A DNA stretch of 64,000 nucleotides. Origin: Winogradskyella ursingii (lineage in GTDB: Bacteria > Bacteroidota > Bacteroidia > Flavobacteriales > Flavobacteriaceae). Positions 17,515 through 26,115 of this stretch are shown piece after piece. Below the pieces are notes generated by a model, which was not told the origin of the DNA, made no database searches, and saw nothing but the letters and a program-made list of their open reading frames with translations. How positions within the stretch are numbered: the first letter of the stretch is position 1; each line of letters starts with the position of its first letter. Position numbers and translations under genes: made by a program. The stretch spans positions 558,001-622,000 of the forward strand of contig NZ_JABFDH010000001.1 in NCBI RefSeq assembly GCF_013403975.1. The letters run 5' to 3'.

Positions 17515-18378
17515 TCATTTTGCCTCTCTCAGTGGCTGATTCTTTATCAAATCAATATAGAGATTCACCTTCTTCTTTAAATCTTTTCTGTGTGTAATAA
17601 AATCCAAAAAGCCATGCTCCAATAAAAACTCCGAGGTCTGAAAACCGTCAGGTAACTCTTTACCAGTAGTATCTCTAACCACTCTTGGTCCAGCAAAACC
17701 TATTAAAGCTCCAGGTTCTGCAATATTAATATCTCCAAGCATTGCAAATGAGGCTGTTGTACCTCCAGTTGTTGGGTCCGTACATAGTGAAATATAAGGA
17801 ATGCCAGCATCTGCCAATTGTGCCAGTTTTGCTGAGGTTTTTGCTAATTGCATAAGGGATAAGGCTGCTTCCATCATACGTGCACCACCAGATTTACTAA
17901 TAATCATAAACGGTGTTTTCTTTTTTAAAGCATAATCAGCCGCTCTGGCAATTTTCTCTCCGACAACACTTCCCATAGAACCTCCGATAAAAGCAAAATC
18001 CATACAGGCAATGACTAGATCCTCGCCATTAGATTTGCCAACAGCACATCTTACAGCATCTTTTAAGTTGGTCTTTTTCTGAGCAGCTTTTAAACGGTCT
18101 GGATATTTCTTAGTGTCCTCAAATTTTAGAGGATCTTTTGATGATAGACCAGCATCTAATTCCTTAAACTTATTATCATCAAATAATATTTCAAAATATT
18201 CTTTGCTGCCGATTCGCACGTGGTAGCCATCCTCGGGACTAACGTAGAAATTTTCCTCTAGCTCTTTGGTATCAATAATTTTCCCCGTTGGAGATTTATA
18301 CCAAAGACCTTTAGGAGTGTCTTTTTTTTCTTCTGTTGAGGTATGTATTCCTTTTTCTTTTCTTTTAAACCAAGCCAT
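17515..18378 (-). CDS. accD: Acetyl-CoA carboxylase carboxyltransferase subunit beta
   Basis: 287 aa. Beta half of the carboxyltransferase that makes malonyl-CoA for fatty acid synthesis; alpha subunit (accA) is not in this window. The crotonase-like core is intact: [51 protein letters not shown], and GFAGPRVV. At the N terminus, however, the four cysteines of the zinc ribbon are absent: the aligned positions are S29, G32, S47 and D50 in WYKSPTGKI...[12 protein letters not shown]. The fold outline is kept but zinc cannot be bound in the usual way. Ends 8 bases from the convergent kinase gene. Confidence 0.95.
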   Translation of the reverse strand: MAWFKRKEKGIHTSTEEKKDTPKGLWYKSPTGKIIDTKELEENFYVSPEDGYHVRIGSKEYFEILFDDNKFKELDAGLSSKDPLKFEDTKKYPDRLKAAQKKTNLKDAVRCAVGKSNGEDLVIACMDFAFIGGSMGSVVGEKIARAADYALKKKTPFMIISKSGGARMMEAALSLMQLAKTSAKLAQLADAGIPYISLCTDPTTGGTTASFAMLGDINIAEPGALIGFAGPRVVRDTTGKELPDGFQTSEFLLEHGFLDFITHRKDLKKKVNLYIDLIKNQPLREAK

Positions 18379-18386
18379 GTAGAATT

Positions 18387-18414
18387 ACGATTTATGATTT
18401 GCGATTGCTGATTT
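18387..18414. repeat. Heptamer direct repeat NNGATTT (x4) in the accD leader
   Basis: Four 7-base units: ACGATTT, ATGATTT, GCGATTG, CTGATTT, perfectly in phase. They lie between the accD promoter and its start codon, starting 9 bases before the ATG. On the accD mRNA they read AAATCNN repeats. Confidence 0.6.
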
Positions 18415-18460
18415 AGTATAGTGCGCAATCGTTAGTTTTAGTTTCTGGTTGTGTAACACG

Positions 18461-18492
18461 CAAAATTACTATTTTATTAAATATAACTCAAA
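18461..18492 (-). promoter_or_regulatory. Promoter of accD
   Basis: Minus strand TTTG (18492-18489), 20-base spacer, then TAATTTTG (18468-18461): both boxes of the Bacteroidetes promoter. The predicted leader to accD is about 75-80 bases and contains the heptamer repeat. Confidence 0.65.
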
Positions 18493-18533
18493 ATTTGATA
18501 TGAGTATCTCAAATTACGTCATTTAAATTCTAA

Positions 18534-18573
18534 AGAAAAACCCATTAAAACGTTGATAGTTAGTTTTAATGGG
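18534..18573 (-). terminator. Rho-independent terminator of fba
   Basis: 11-bp perfect stem (CCCATTAAAAC at 18541-18551 with GTTTTAATGGG at 18563-18573), then TTTTTCTTT on the minus strand. 24 bases after the fba stop codon. Confidence 0.85.
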
Positions 18574-18597
18574 CTTTATATTTATTGGAAAATTTAT

Positions 18598-19665
18598 TTA
18601 AAGTGTATCGACATTGTTTAAATCCTCAAACGCTTTTTTAAGTCGTGCCACAAAAGCCTCTTCACCTTTACGTAACCAAACTCTTGGATCATAATATTTT
18701 TTGTTAGGAACATCATCTCCATCAGGATTACCAATCTGCGTTTGAAGAAAATCCTTTTTATCTTGTACATAATCTCTAACACCACTTAAGAAAGCCCATT
18801 GCATATCGGTATCAATATTCATTTTTATAACTCCATAACCGATGGCTTCTCTTATTTCTTCCACGGTTGATCCAGAGCCACCATGAAAAACAAAATCAAT
18901 GTGGTTGTGAGGTAAATTATGTTTTTTAGATAAAAATTCCTGAGAATTTTTCAAGATTTTTGGAGTCAGTTTTACGTTGCCAGGTTTGTAAACACCGTGA
19001 ACGTTCCCAAAGGCAGCGGCAATAGTAAACTGGTCGCTTACCTTGCTTAATTCTTCATAGGCATAAGCAACTTCTTCTGGTTGTGTATATAACTTTGAAT
19101 CATCTACATCTGTATTGTCAACACCATCTTCCTCGCCACCAGTAATACCTAATTCAATTTCTAAAGTCATACCGATTTTGCTCATTCGCTCCAGATAAGA
19201 TTTGCATATTTCTATGTTTTCTTCTAACGGCTCTTCAGAGAGATCGATCATATGCGAACTGTACAGAGATTTACCTGTTTCATTAAAATGTTTTTCACTG
19301 GCATCCAATAACCCATCAATCCAAGGCAACAATTTTTTTGCGCAATGGTCTGTATGCAAGATTACGGGAACGCCATAAGCTTCTGCCATATGGTGGATAT
19401 GTTTAGCTCCAGCAATAGAACCAGCAATTGCGGCTTTTTGGTCGTCATTGCTTAAACCTTTACCAGCATTAAACTGGGCACCACCGTTTGAAAATTGAAT
19501 AATAACAGGTGCGTTTAAAGATTTTGCAGTTTCTAAAACTGCATTAATAGAGTTAGAACCAATAACATTTACTGCAGGTAGGGCAAAGCCTTTTTCCTTA
19601 GCCAATTTGAAAATATTTTGAACTTCTTTGCCGGTGGCAACACCAGGTTTGATATTATGACTCAT
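18598..19665 (-). CDS. fba: Class II fructose-bisphosphate aldolase
   Basis: 355 aa zinc-dependent TIM-barrel enzyme of glycolysis and gluconeogenesis, cleaving fructose-1,6-bisphosphate. E. coli FbaA-like (class IIA) by length and motifs: PAVNVIGSNS near the N terminus, VPVILHTDHCAKKLLPWIDGL split around the zinc His and catalytic Asp, GITGGEEDGVDN, FGNVHGVY (zinc His), VFHGGSGS (zinc His/phosphate loop), and KMNIDTDMQWAF (phosphate binding). Monocistronic with a strong terminator. Confidence 0.97.
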   Translation of the reverse strand: MSHNIKPGVATGKEVQNIFKLAKEKGFALPAVNVIGSNSINAVLETAKSLNAPVIIQFSNGGAQFNAGKGLSNDDQKAAIAGSIAGAKHIHHMAEAYGVPVILHTDHCAKKLLPWIDGLLDASEKHFNETGKSLYSSHMIDLSEEPLEENIEICKSYLERMSKIGMTLEIELGITGGEEDGVDNTDVDDSKLYTQPEEVAYAYEELSKVSDQFTIAAAFGNVHGVYKPGNVKLTPKILKNSQEFLSKKHNLPHNHIDFVFHGGSGSTVEEIREAIGYGVIKMNIDTDMQWAFLSGVRDYVQDKKDFLQTQIGNPDGDDVPNKKYYDPRVWLRKGEEAFVARLKKAFEDLNNVDTL

Positions 19666-19780
19666 AATTTTGATTAGTTGAAATTTAGAGGTTAAAAATA
19701 CAATTTTAAGGTAAAAATACCGTGCTTTTTACAAGAAGATTTAATGTGAAACACCGAAAACGATATAGTTAAAGACGGGA

Positions 19781-22375
19781 TTAAAAAGGGTAATTAATAC
19801 CAATATTATAGACCGCGTTTCTAAAGTTATAATTTTTAAACCAACGATCTCCAATGTCCTGAGAGGGATCATAAGTTTTAAAGCCAACGTCAAAACGCAA
19901 CACAAAAAAATCAAAATCATATCTAATGCCAAAACCTGAACCCACCGCAATATCCTTTAGGGAACCTAAATTAGTGAATGTAGCTGCTTCATCTTCAACA
20001 TTATCCAGAACATTCCATATGTTACCTGCATCAATAAATAAGGCTCCTCTAAACTGACTAAATAATGCAAAACGTTGCTCTGCACTCAAATGAATTTTAA
20101 AGTTAGCCTCGTTAAATTCATTTGTAGTTTTTGAACTTCCGGGTCCTAAATTATATGCGGTCCATGCTCTGTTGTCATTGGGACCACCAGCAAAAAAACT
20201 CTCAGCAAATGGGATACTATTGGAGTTTCCATAAGGTATAGCGATACCAGAGTAAGTACGGAATGCTAAAATATTCTTACGGCCTAAATCAAAATATTTT
20301 ATGTAGTCTATTTCAGTTTTGAAGTATTGGGAAAAAGCCACTCCAAAAACTTCATAACTACCATTGTCGTTTTTGGTCGATCCGATAAGGTTAGAAACAC
20401 CCGAAAGCAAATTACCTGCAAGTTCTACTCTCCACCTGAACACCGAAAAATCATTGTCAAACAGATTTTGTCTTCGGTCTTTTTTATAATCAAAACTCGA
20501 TGAAATAATAAGGTTGTTTTCGGTCAGTCTATTCTTTCTCTCATCAATATTGTTCACAACTGCAAAATCATCGTCGCCTGCAGATAATCCTGTGTTACCT
20601 GCTAATACATTATCTATAAAATCATCGGCAGGTGCAAAGGGATTGGAAGTATTATCATCATTTTCTAAAGTCTCATTATCACCAATAAAACCAATGTTCC
20701 GTGCAATGGTATTTAAGCGGCTAAAAGAGTTGGTGTAAACACCGAAGTAGTTGTTGGTATTTAAGTTTTTAACGAACTGAACATTAAGTGATTCAAAAGT
20801 ATGGGAAACAGTATTCTTTGGTTGCCAATTGTAACTTACGATACCAGATAGCGTCTGCTTATCTAAACCAATGTTTTGTTGGCTCGTGGCGGAGAGATTT
20901 ATAGCAGTATTAGGTGCCATATACTTTGGGATAATACTATCTGTATTAAATGGGGTAAAGAGGCGAGGGAGGGTTAACCTCATATTGGCTCCGAACTCGT
21001 TAATATCAAAAAAAGCATCCACATCATCAGACCGGTCCTTAGAAGCACCAACTGAAGCAATTCCGCTAATCTCTAGTGTCTCAGCTCCTTTAAAGACATT
21101 TCTTATTTTTAAACCAGTACTGAATGAAAATCCGATAGTCTGTATATTACTTTGCGTAATTTCTGGATGAAAGCTCAGTTGGTATTTTTTCTTAGGTTCT
21201 AAATAGATATTAGCGGTGAGCGTAGTGTCCTCTTCATTTTCTATATATTCTATACTTGGATACCTAAACATTTGTAAATCATTGAGGTAACGTGATGTTC
21301 TGCTTCTGGCCAAATCGCTATATTTTTCACCTTTATTTATAAACACTGCATCAGTTAATGCTTTTGGCCTAAAGCGTAATTTGTCTTTGCTATAAAGATT
21401 GTAATTTTTAAAAACCGTGGTGTCTGTTACCGTATCGAATCTATTTTCATACGTATCATCCGTATATAGATTGACTTCTTTTACCTTATATATTTTGAAC
21501 GGAGTTACGGTCGATGAATCATCACCTCTAATAATGCGATTAGAAATTATTAAATCCGTATTAATTTTGTGTTCGGTGCCAATGGTATCTGTTTCAAACC
21601 TAATATAATCTTGGCCAAAATAATAGAAACCTTCATTCCTTAAATAGGTGTTGATGCGCTCACGCTCATTTTCGAAATTTTGCTCGTCGTACTGCTCACC
21701 TTTTTTTAATAGAGAAGCTTTACTGAATTTATTGTACAAAGAATCAATAGCAGGCGTGCTGATGATGGCATTTATAGAATCTAAAACGTAGGGTTTGTTC
21801 TTATTTACTTTATAAGTTATTTGAGCACGCTTATTACTGTCCTTCTCAATTTCGTAATCTACTTCTGAATTAAACCATCCTTTACTGAAATAATATTTTC
21901 TCAGCTGATTTGTTGTTTTAATGGTTTGTGTTTCATCTAATATCACTGGAGCCTCGCCAGTACGTTTTAACCAACTGTTAAAATTTCTTCGGGATGAAAT
22001 GGATTTGTCAAACTGCTTTTTCGAAAGTAACGCAATTCTGTTATTAACTTTTGATGTGTCACTCAAGATGTTTGCATTAAGAATGGAATCAATATTTGGT
22101 CGTGCCAAATTGTAAATGTGAAGCCTGAGTGGAAAACTGATAAACCCATTCATACCCAAATTGGTTTTTTGAATAATGATGTTGTTAACGCGTTCCTCAT
22201 TATTCACTTTGCCATCTTCTAAAATCGTATTTTCAGTGATGAGATGTTCGCCTTCATTTACTCGTTTTACAACGTTACATGAATTTAAAAACATAATCGC
22301 AAGCCATAAAAGAGCAATCCTTCGATACGAACGGAAGCTATTTACGGATTTAAAAATTGAATGTGGAGCACCCAA
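19781..22375 (-). CDS. tamL: TamA-like outer-membrane lipoprotein (TamL, Omp85 family)
   Basis: 864 aa. N terminus is a lipoprotein signal: RRIALLWLAIMFLNSC with Cys at residue 33. The only start upstream of the signal is TTG at 22375, directly preceded by an in-frame TAA two codons earlier, so a TTG start is implied. POTRA-like repeats follow (KVNKNKPYVLDSI near 190; EGFYYFGQDYIRF near 240), then a surface-antigen type beta-barrel (about 430-864) ending in aromatic GINYPF, as in Omp85 proteins. In Bacteroidetes such lipidated TamA homologues are called TamL and act in outer-membrane biogenesis; a TamB partner is not seen here. A divergent rRNA methyltransferase gene lies 98 bases away. Confidence 0.88.
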   Translation of the reverse strand: MGAPHSIFKSVNSFRSYRRIALLWLAIMFLNSCNVVKRVNEGEHLITENTILEDGKVNNEERVNNIIIQKTNLGMNGFISFPLRLHIYNLARPNIDSILNANILSDTSKVNNRIALLSKKQFDKSISSRRNFNSWLKRTGEAPVILDETQTIKTTNQLRKYYFSKGWFNSEVDYEIEKDSNKRAQITYKVNKNKPYVLDSINAIISTPAIDSLYNKFSKASLLKKGEQYDEQNFENERERINTYLRNEGFYYFGQDYIRFETDTIGTEHKINTDLIISNRIIRGDDSSTVTPFKIYKVKEVNLYTDDTYENRFDTVTDTTVFKNYNLYSKDKLRFRPKALTDAVFINKGEKYSDLARSRTSRYLNDLQMFRYPSIEYIENEEDTTLTANIYLEPKKKYQLSFHPEITQSNIQTIGFSFSTGLKIRNVFKGAETLEISGIASVGASKDRSDDVDAFFDINEFGANMRLTLPRLFTPFNTDSIIPKYMAPNTAINLSATSQQNIGLDKQTLSGIVSYNWQPKNTVSHTFESLNVQFVKNLNTNNYFGVYTNSFSRLNTIARNIGFIGDNETLENDDNTSNPFAPADDFIDNVLAGNTGLSAGDDDFAVVNNIDERKNRLTENNLIISSSFDYKKDRRQNLFDNDFSVFRWRVELAGNLLSGVSNLIGSTKNDNGSYEVFGVAFSQYFKTEIDYIKYFDLGRKNILAFRTYSGIAIPYGNSNSIPFAESFFAGGPNDNRAWTAYNLGPGSSKTTNEFNEANFKIHLSAEQRFALFSQFRGALFIDAGNIWNVLDNVEDEAATFTNLGSLKDIAVGSGFGIRYDFDFFVLRFDVGFKTYDPSQDIGDRWFKNYNFRNAVYNIGINYPF

Positions 22376-22473
22376 ATGTTATGCTGGTTTTTTTTGATAT
22401 ATGTATGGGAAACAAAAATTAGTCCAAAAAAGGTTTACTTTGTAACACCTCTAACAAATGTAAATACATTTTA

Positions 22474-23208
22474 ATGGTTACAAAGCATCAGATAAAGTTA
22501 ATTAATAGTTTATCCCAAAAAAAATATAGACAGGAGCATGGTTTATTTATAGTTGAAGGAATTAAGGGAATTAAAGAGTTCTTGATATCTAATTTTCAGC
22601 TTGGAACATTATACACTACCAAAGATATCTTTGAAACTTCTAAATCAAAGCTTGTGGAAATCTCGGAAACTGAACTAAAAAAAATCAGTAACCTTAAAAA
22701 TCCAAATATAGCCTTGGCGATTTTTAAAATTCCAGAACCAGTTGCACCAAAATCACAAGGTCTTATTGTGGCATTGGACGATGTGCGTGATCCTGGTAAT
22801 TTGGGCACCATAATCAGACTTTGCGATTGGTACGGTGTTAGTCAATTAATATGTAGTAAGACTACTGTAGATTGTTATAATTCTAAAGTTGTGCAAGCCA
22901 CAATGGGTTCACTAACAAGAGTGAATATTTGTTATCTAAATTTAGAAACATTTATTGCAAGCAGTAATACCAATGTTTATGGAACTTTTATGGATGGGGA
23001 AAATATTTATAATTCTGAATTGCCAACTGAAGGAATTATCGTTTTGGGTAACGAAGCCAATGGAATATCTAGTGCTGTAGCAGATCAAGTGAACCGAAGA
23101 ATTACAATTCCGCAGTTTGGAGAAAATAAATCTACAGAAAGCTTGAACGTCGCAAATGCAACAGCTATAGTTCTAAGCGAATTTAGACGACGCTCTATTG
23201 AAAAGTAA
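22474..23208 (+). CDS. SpoU/TrmH-family RNA 2'-O-methyltransferase
   Basis: 244 aa. N-terminal substrate-binding domain (about 1-85: QEHGLFIVEGIKGIKEFL) and a SPOUT knot domain: ALDDVRDPGNLGTIIRLCDW (about 96-115), then GSLTRV, VLGNEANGIS and IPQFGENKSTESLNVANA, the three SpoU motifs forming the SAM knot. Most likely methylates 23S rRNA (RlmB or TsnR-like) but a tRNA target is possible. Its last 14 bases overlap the 3' end of the convergent porT gene. Confidence 0.93.
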   Translation: MVTKHQIKLINSLSQKKYRQEHGLFIVEGIKGIKEFLISNFQLGTLYTTKDIFETSKSKLVEISETELKKISNLKNPNIALAIFKIPEPVAPKSQGLIVALDDVRDPGNLGTIIRLCDWYGVSQLICSKTTVDCYNSKVVQATMGSLTRVNICYLNLETFIASSNTNVYGTFMDGENIYNSELPTEGIIVLGNEANGISSAVADQVNRRITIPQFGENKSTESLNVANATAIVLSEFRRRSIEK

Positions 23209-23911
23209 AGTTGATGAAAACACCTCTAGTTTGCATCTTGGCAACATTGCCTGTCCAAGGACTATTTGGATCTGCATCTCTGATAATTTCGTCATTTATA
23301 GCAAAAACACCACGAATGGAAGGCGTAAATTTAAAGTAGAGGAGATATAGGTCAATTCCAAAACCTATTTCATAAAAATAGGTATTCTTTGTCATTCTAA
23401 ATTGGCCCGCATTGTTGTCATCAGGATTGTCCTCGTTGCTCGAAAGATTAAGAGCGGCAGATAAACCACCAACAATAAAGGGTTTAAAATTGTTAATGCG
23501 TTTCGTCGAAGCTTTTAATAATAATGGCACATGGATGTAGGTAGATTTAATTTCTCTCAATAAATCAGCATCATTAAACTCCATGCCAGCAAAATAACTT
23601 TCATCATAACGCAAGGTGCGTGTTGTGAAGAAAACACCTGGCTCTAATCTCAGGTTCAAATAATCATTAATGCGCATATCACCAATAAGGCCCAAATGAA
23701 AACCACCGGAAGTATCGACTAATATATCTTCTAAATCTTGGTTGTAATTGAATTTGAAATCATAGTTGTTAAAACCAATAAAATAACCATAGGTAAACTT
23801 TTGCTGGTCAATATTATTAACATAATTGGTCACTTTCTCCTTCGTAAACAGCTGTGCAGATAGCGTTTGAAAAGAAAATAAAAGTGCAAAAAGAAAAACG
23901 ATGTGTTTCAT
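23195..23911 (-). CDS. porT: PorT, type IX secretion system / gliding protein
   Basis: 238 aa with a Sec signal peptide ([20 protein letters not shown]) and an all-beta outer-membrane barrel pattern: alternating strands with GLIGDMRINDYLNLRLEPG, VPLLLKASTKR, KPFIVGGLSAALNL and a terminal aromatic residue pair in INFTFQ. These match PorT, required for T9SS function in Porphyromonas and Flavobacterium. Placement right after ubiE (start codon overlaps its stop in TAATG) is an arrangement I associate with PorT in Flavobacteriaceae. Alternative: another PorT-like (outer membrane beta-barrel) protein; the ubiE link makes PorT more likely. Confidence 0.85.
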   Translation of the reverse strand: MKHIVFLFALLFSFQTLSAQLFTKEKVTNYVNNIDQQKFTYGYFIGFNNYDFKFNYNQDLEDILVDTSGGFHLGLIGDMRINDYLNLRLEPGVFFTTRTLRYDESYFAGMEFNDADLLREIKSTYIHVPLLLKASTKRINNFKPFIVGGLSAALNLSSNEDNPDDNNAGQFRMTKNTYFYEIGFGIDLYLLYFKFTPSIRGVFAINDEIIRDADPNSPWTGNVAKMQTRGVFINFTFQ

Positions 23912-24645
23912 TATTTTGATTTGGATGCTGTATAAATAGTTGCCACTCCCATAGTTTGTGGCAGGTCTTTGACATTAATAAACCCAATTTTTCTCAAAAT
24001 ATTGTTTAACGCTTCTCCATATGGAAATACTGAAGCAGATTCACTTAAATATTTATATGCCACTCTGTCTTTTGAAAAGATTTTACCAATGGTAGGTAAT
24101 ATAAATTTAGAATATGTGTGATATCCAAATTTGTAAAAGGGATTGGTAGGTACGGATGTTTCCAGAATTACAAATATCCCATCTGGCTTTAGTACGCGTA
24201 AAATTTCAGCTAAGCCATTTTCAAGATTTTCAAAATTACGTACACCAAAAGCGACTGTAATAGCATCAAAGGTATGATCTTCAAACGGCAAATCTTCAGA
24301 ATCTCCGATTACCATAGATATAATTCCGTCTAAATTTTTAGATTTTATTTTCTTTCTACCTACTTCGAGCATGCCATCACTTATGTCCAAGCCGATTATT
24401 TCAGTAGCGCTCGTAGAAGTAAGTCCAATGGCCAAATCGCCAGTGCCAGTCGCAATATCCAAGATGTTTTTTGGATTAGTCTTAGCGACAATATCCACTA
24501 CCTTATTTCTCCACTTCACATCAATGCCAAAAGATATAACACGATTAAGACCGTCATATTCCTCTGAAATGTTGTCGAACATCTTAGTGACCTGAGCTTT
24601 TTTTGTCTCTTCGCTATCTTTGTAAGGGCGTACTTTTTTGGACAT
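23911..24645 (-). CDS. ubiE: Demethylmenaquinone / ubiquinone methyltransferase
   Basis: 244 aa class I SAM methyltransferase, here presumably the last step of menaquinone synthesis (Bacteroidetes use MK). Seen: [19 protein letters not shown] (split family N-terminal signature), [15 protein letters not shown] (SAM site), [48 protein letters not shown], and [12 protein letters not shown] close to the end. Overlaps porT by one base, so the two are one transcript from the -7 box at 24659-24666. Confidence 0.96.
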   Translation of the reverse strand: MSKKVRPYKDSEETKKAQVTKMFDNISEEYDGLNRVISFGIDVKWRNKVVDIVAKTNPKNILDIATGTGDLAIGLTSTSATEIIGLDISDGMLEVGRKKIKSKNLDGIISMVIGDSEDLPFEDHTFDAITVAFGVRNFENLENGLAEILRVLKPDGIFVILETSVPTNPFYKFGYHTYSKFILPTIGKIFSKDRVAYKYLSESASVFPYGEALNNILRKIGFINVKDLPQTMGVATIYTASKSK

Positions 24646-24658
24646 AAAAAATTTTTTG

Positions 24659-24666
24659 CAAATATA
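24659..24666 (-). promoter_or_regulatory. -7 promoter box of ubiE-porT
   Basis: Minus strand reads TATATTTG followed by C, 14 bases before the ubiE ATG, giving a very short leader. Back-to-back with the trkA box at 24732-24739. Confidence 0.6.
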
Positions 24667-24731
24667 TGGATTAGTTACTTCACCTTATAACTTTAAGTGC
24701 CTAACACATAATCAAACTTCTAACTTCTTAG

Positions 24732-24739
24732 TATATTTG
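24732..24739 (+). promoter_or_regulatory. -7 promoter box of trkA-trkH
   Basis: TATATTTG followed by C, 23 bases before the trkA ATG. No TTTG at the -33 position. Confidence 0.6.
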
Positions 24740-24762
24740 CATCTTCATTAGATAAAGTAACG

Positions 24763-26112
24763 ATGAAAATAATAATTGCAGGTGCTGGGGAAGTAGGATT
24801 TCATTTAGCTAAATTACTGTCTTACGAATCTCAAGAGATTACTCTTATTGATACTACTAAGGACAGTTTAGCTTATGCTGGTGAGCATTTAGATATTAGA
24901 ACAATAAAAGGTGATGCAACTTCCATCGCAACTTTAAGAGATGCCAGAATTGATACGGCTGAGCTTTTTATAGCCGTGACATCTTCCGAGAGTATTAATA
25001 TTACTGCCAGTGTTTTGGCAAAACAATTAGGTGCTAGAAGGACGATTGCTCGAATTTCAAATACAGAGTTTATTGAGAACAAGGAGGTGGTTGGATTTTC
25101 AAAATTTGGAATAGATGAACTCATATCACCAGAATCACTAGCTGCTTCAGAAATTGAATTACTTCTCAACCAATACGGTTTCAATGATACTTACCAGTTT
25201 GAAAATGGAGCACTCACTATGTTGGGTCTTAGACTAAGTAGAACAGCAACTTTTGTTGGCAAAACTGTAAAAGAAGCAGCAGAATTATATTCCGAAGTAC
25301 ATTTTATCCCAATCGCCATTCAGCGTTATGCCACTCAGTATACTATTATTCCAAGAGGTGATACCATTTTTAAAGAAGGGGATAAGGTTGTTTTTGTTAC
25401 TTCCAAAGGAGGAGACGAAGAGCTCTTTGAACTATCTGGTAGAGTAAAGGTGGATATCAAAAATGTGATGATTCTTGGAGGTAGTAAAATCGGATATAAA
25501 ACAGCTCGTGATCTTTGTGCCAATAAATTTAATGTGAAACTTATCGAAAGCAAAAAATTGATAGCCGAAGATTTGGCTGAAGAATTACCAAATGCATTGA
25601 TCATTTGTGGAGACGGAAGAAATGTTGATATTTTAGATGAAGAAAGCATTTCTGAAATGGACGCTTTTATCGCTGTTACCGGAAATTCTGAAACTAATAT
25701 TATGTCCTGTCTATTGGCAAAATCCAAAGGAGTAAAAAAGACCATTGCATTGGTTGAAAATATGGATTATTATCAATTATCACAATCTATAGGCATAGAT
25801 ACACTCATTAACAAAAAACTGTTGGCGGCCAATAATATCTTTAGATATATAAGAAAAGGAGAAGTTGTTGCCATGACGAAACTCACTAACATGAATGCTG
25901 AACTATTGGAATTTGTGGTAAAACCAAATTCTAAAATCACCAATAAGCTCATAAAAGATTTAAAGTTTCCGAGATCAGCGATTATTGGAGGGGTTATTAG
26001 AGATGGAAAAGGAATGATTCCGTTAGGCACTTTTAAAGTTGAAGCTGGTGATAGGGTAGTGGCTTGTTGCTTACCACGTTCTATTACAGAAGTAGAAACG
26101 TTTTTCTCTTAA
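24763..26112 (+). CDS. trkA: Trk system potassium uptake regulatory protein TrkA
   Basis: 449 aa cytosolic gating subunit. Two tandem RCK halves: N-terminal Rossmann IIAGAGEVGFHLAKLL (residues 3-18) with a TrkA_C domain to about 215, then MILGGSKIGYKTARDL (about 232) and a second TrkA_C to the end. Full-length two-RCK form like E. coli TrkA, binding NAD(H) and ATP/ADP to gate TrkH. The trkH gene follows 3 bases after the stop, so both are co-translated from the promoter at 24732. Confidence 0.96.
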   Translation: MKIIIAGAGEVGFHLAKLLSYESQEITLIDTTKDSLAYAGEHLDIRTIKGDATSIATLRDARIDTAELFIAVTSSESINITASVLAKQLGARRTIARISNTEFIENKEVVGFSKFGIDELISPESLAASEIELLLNQYGFNDTYQFENGALTMLGLRLSRTATFVGKTVKEAAELYSEVHFIPIAIQRYATQYTIIPRGDTIFKEGDKVVFVTSKGGDEELFELSGRVKVDIKNVMILGGSKIGYKTARDLCANKFNVKLIESKKLIAEDLAEELPNALIICGDGRNVDILDEESISEMDAFIAVTGNSETNIMSCLLAKSKGVKKTIALVENMDYYQLSQSIGIDTLINKKLLAANNIFRYIRKGEVVAMTKLTNMNAELLEFVVKPNSKITNKLIKDLKFPRSAIIGGVIRDGKGMIPLGTFKVEAGDRVVACCLPRSITEVETFFS

Positions 26113-26115
26113 TTC

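Noticed and set aside
19741..19950. 69-codon hydrophobic frame overlapping the 3' end of tamL
   Set aside because: Same strand, different frame from a clear beta-barrel coding region; a shadow of A/T-rich coding sequence.
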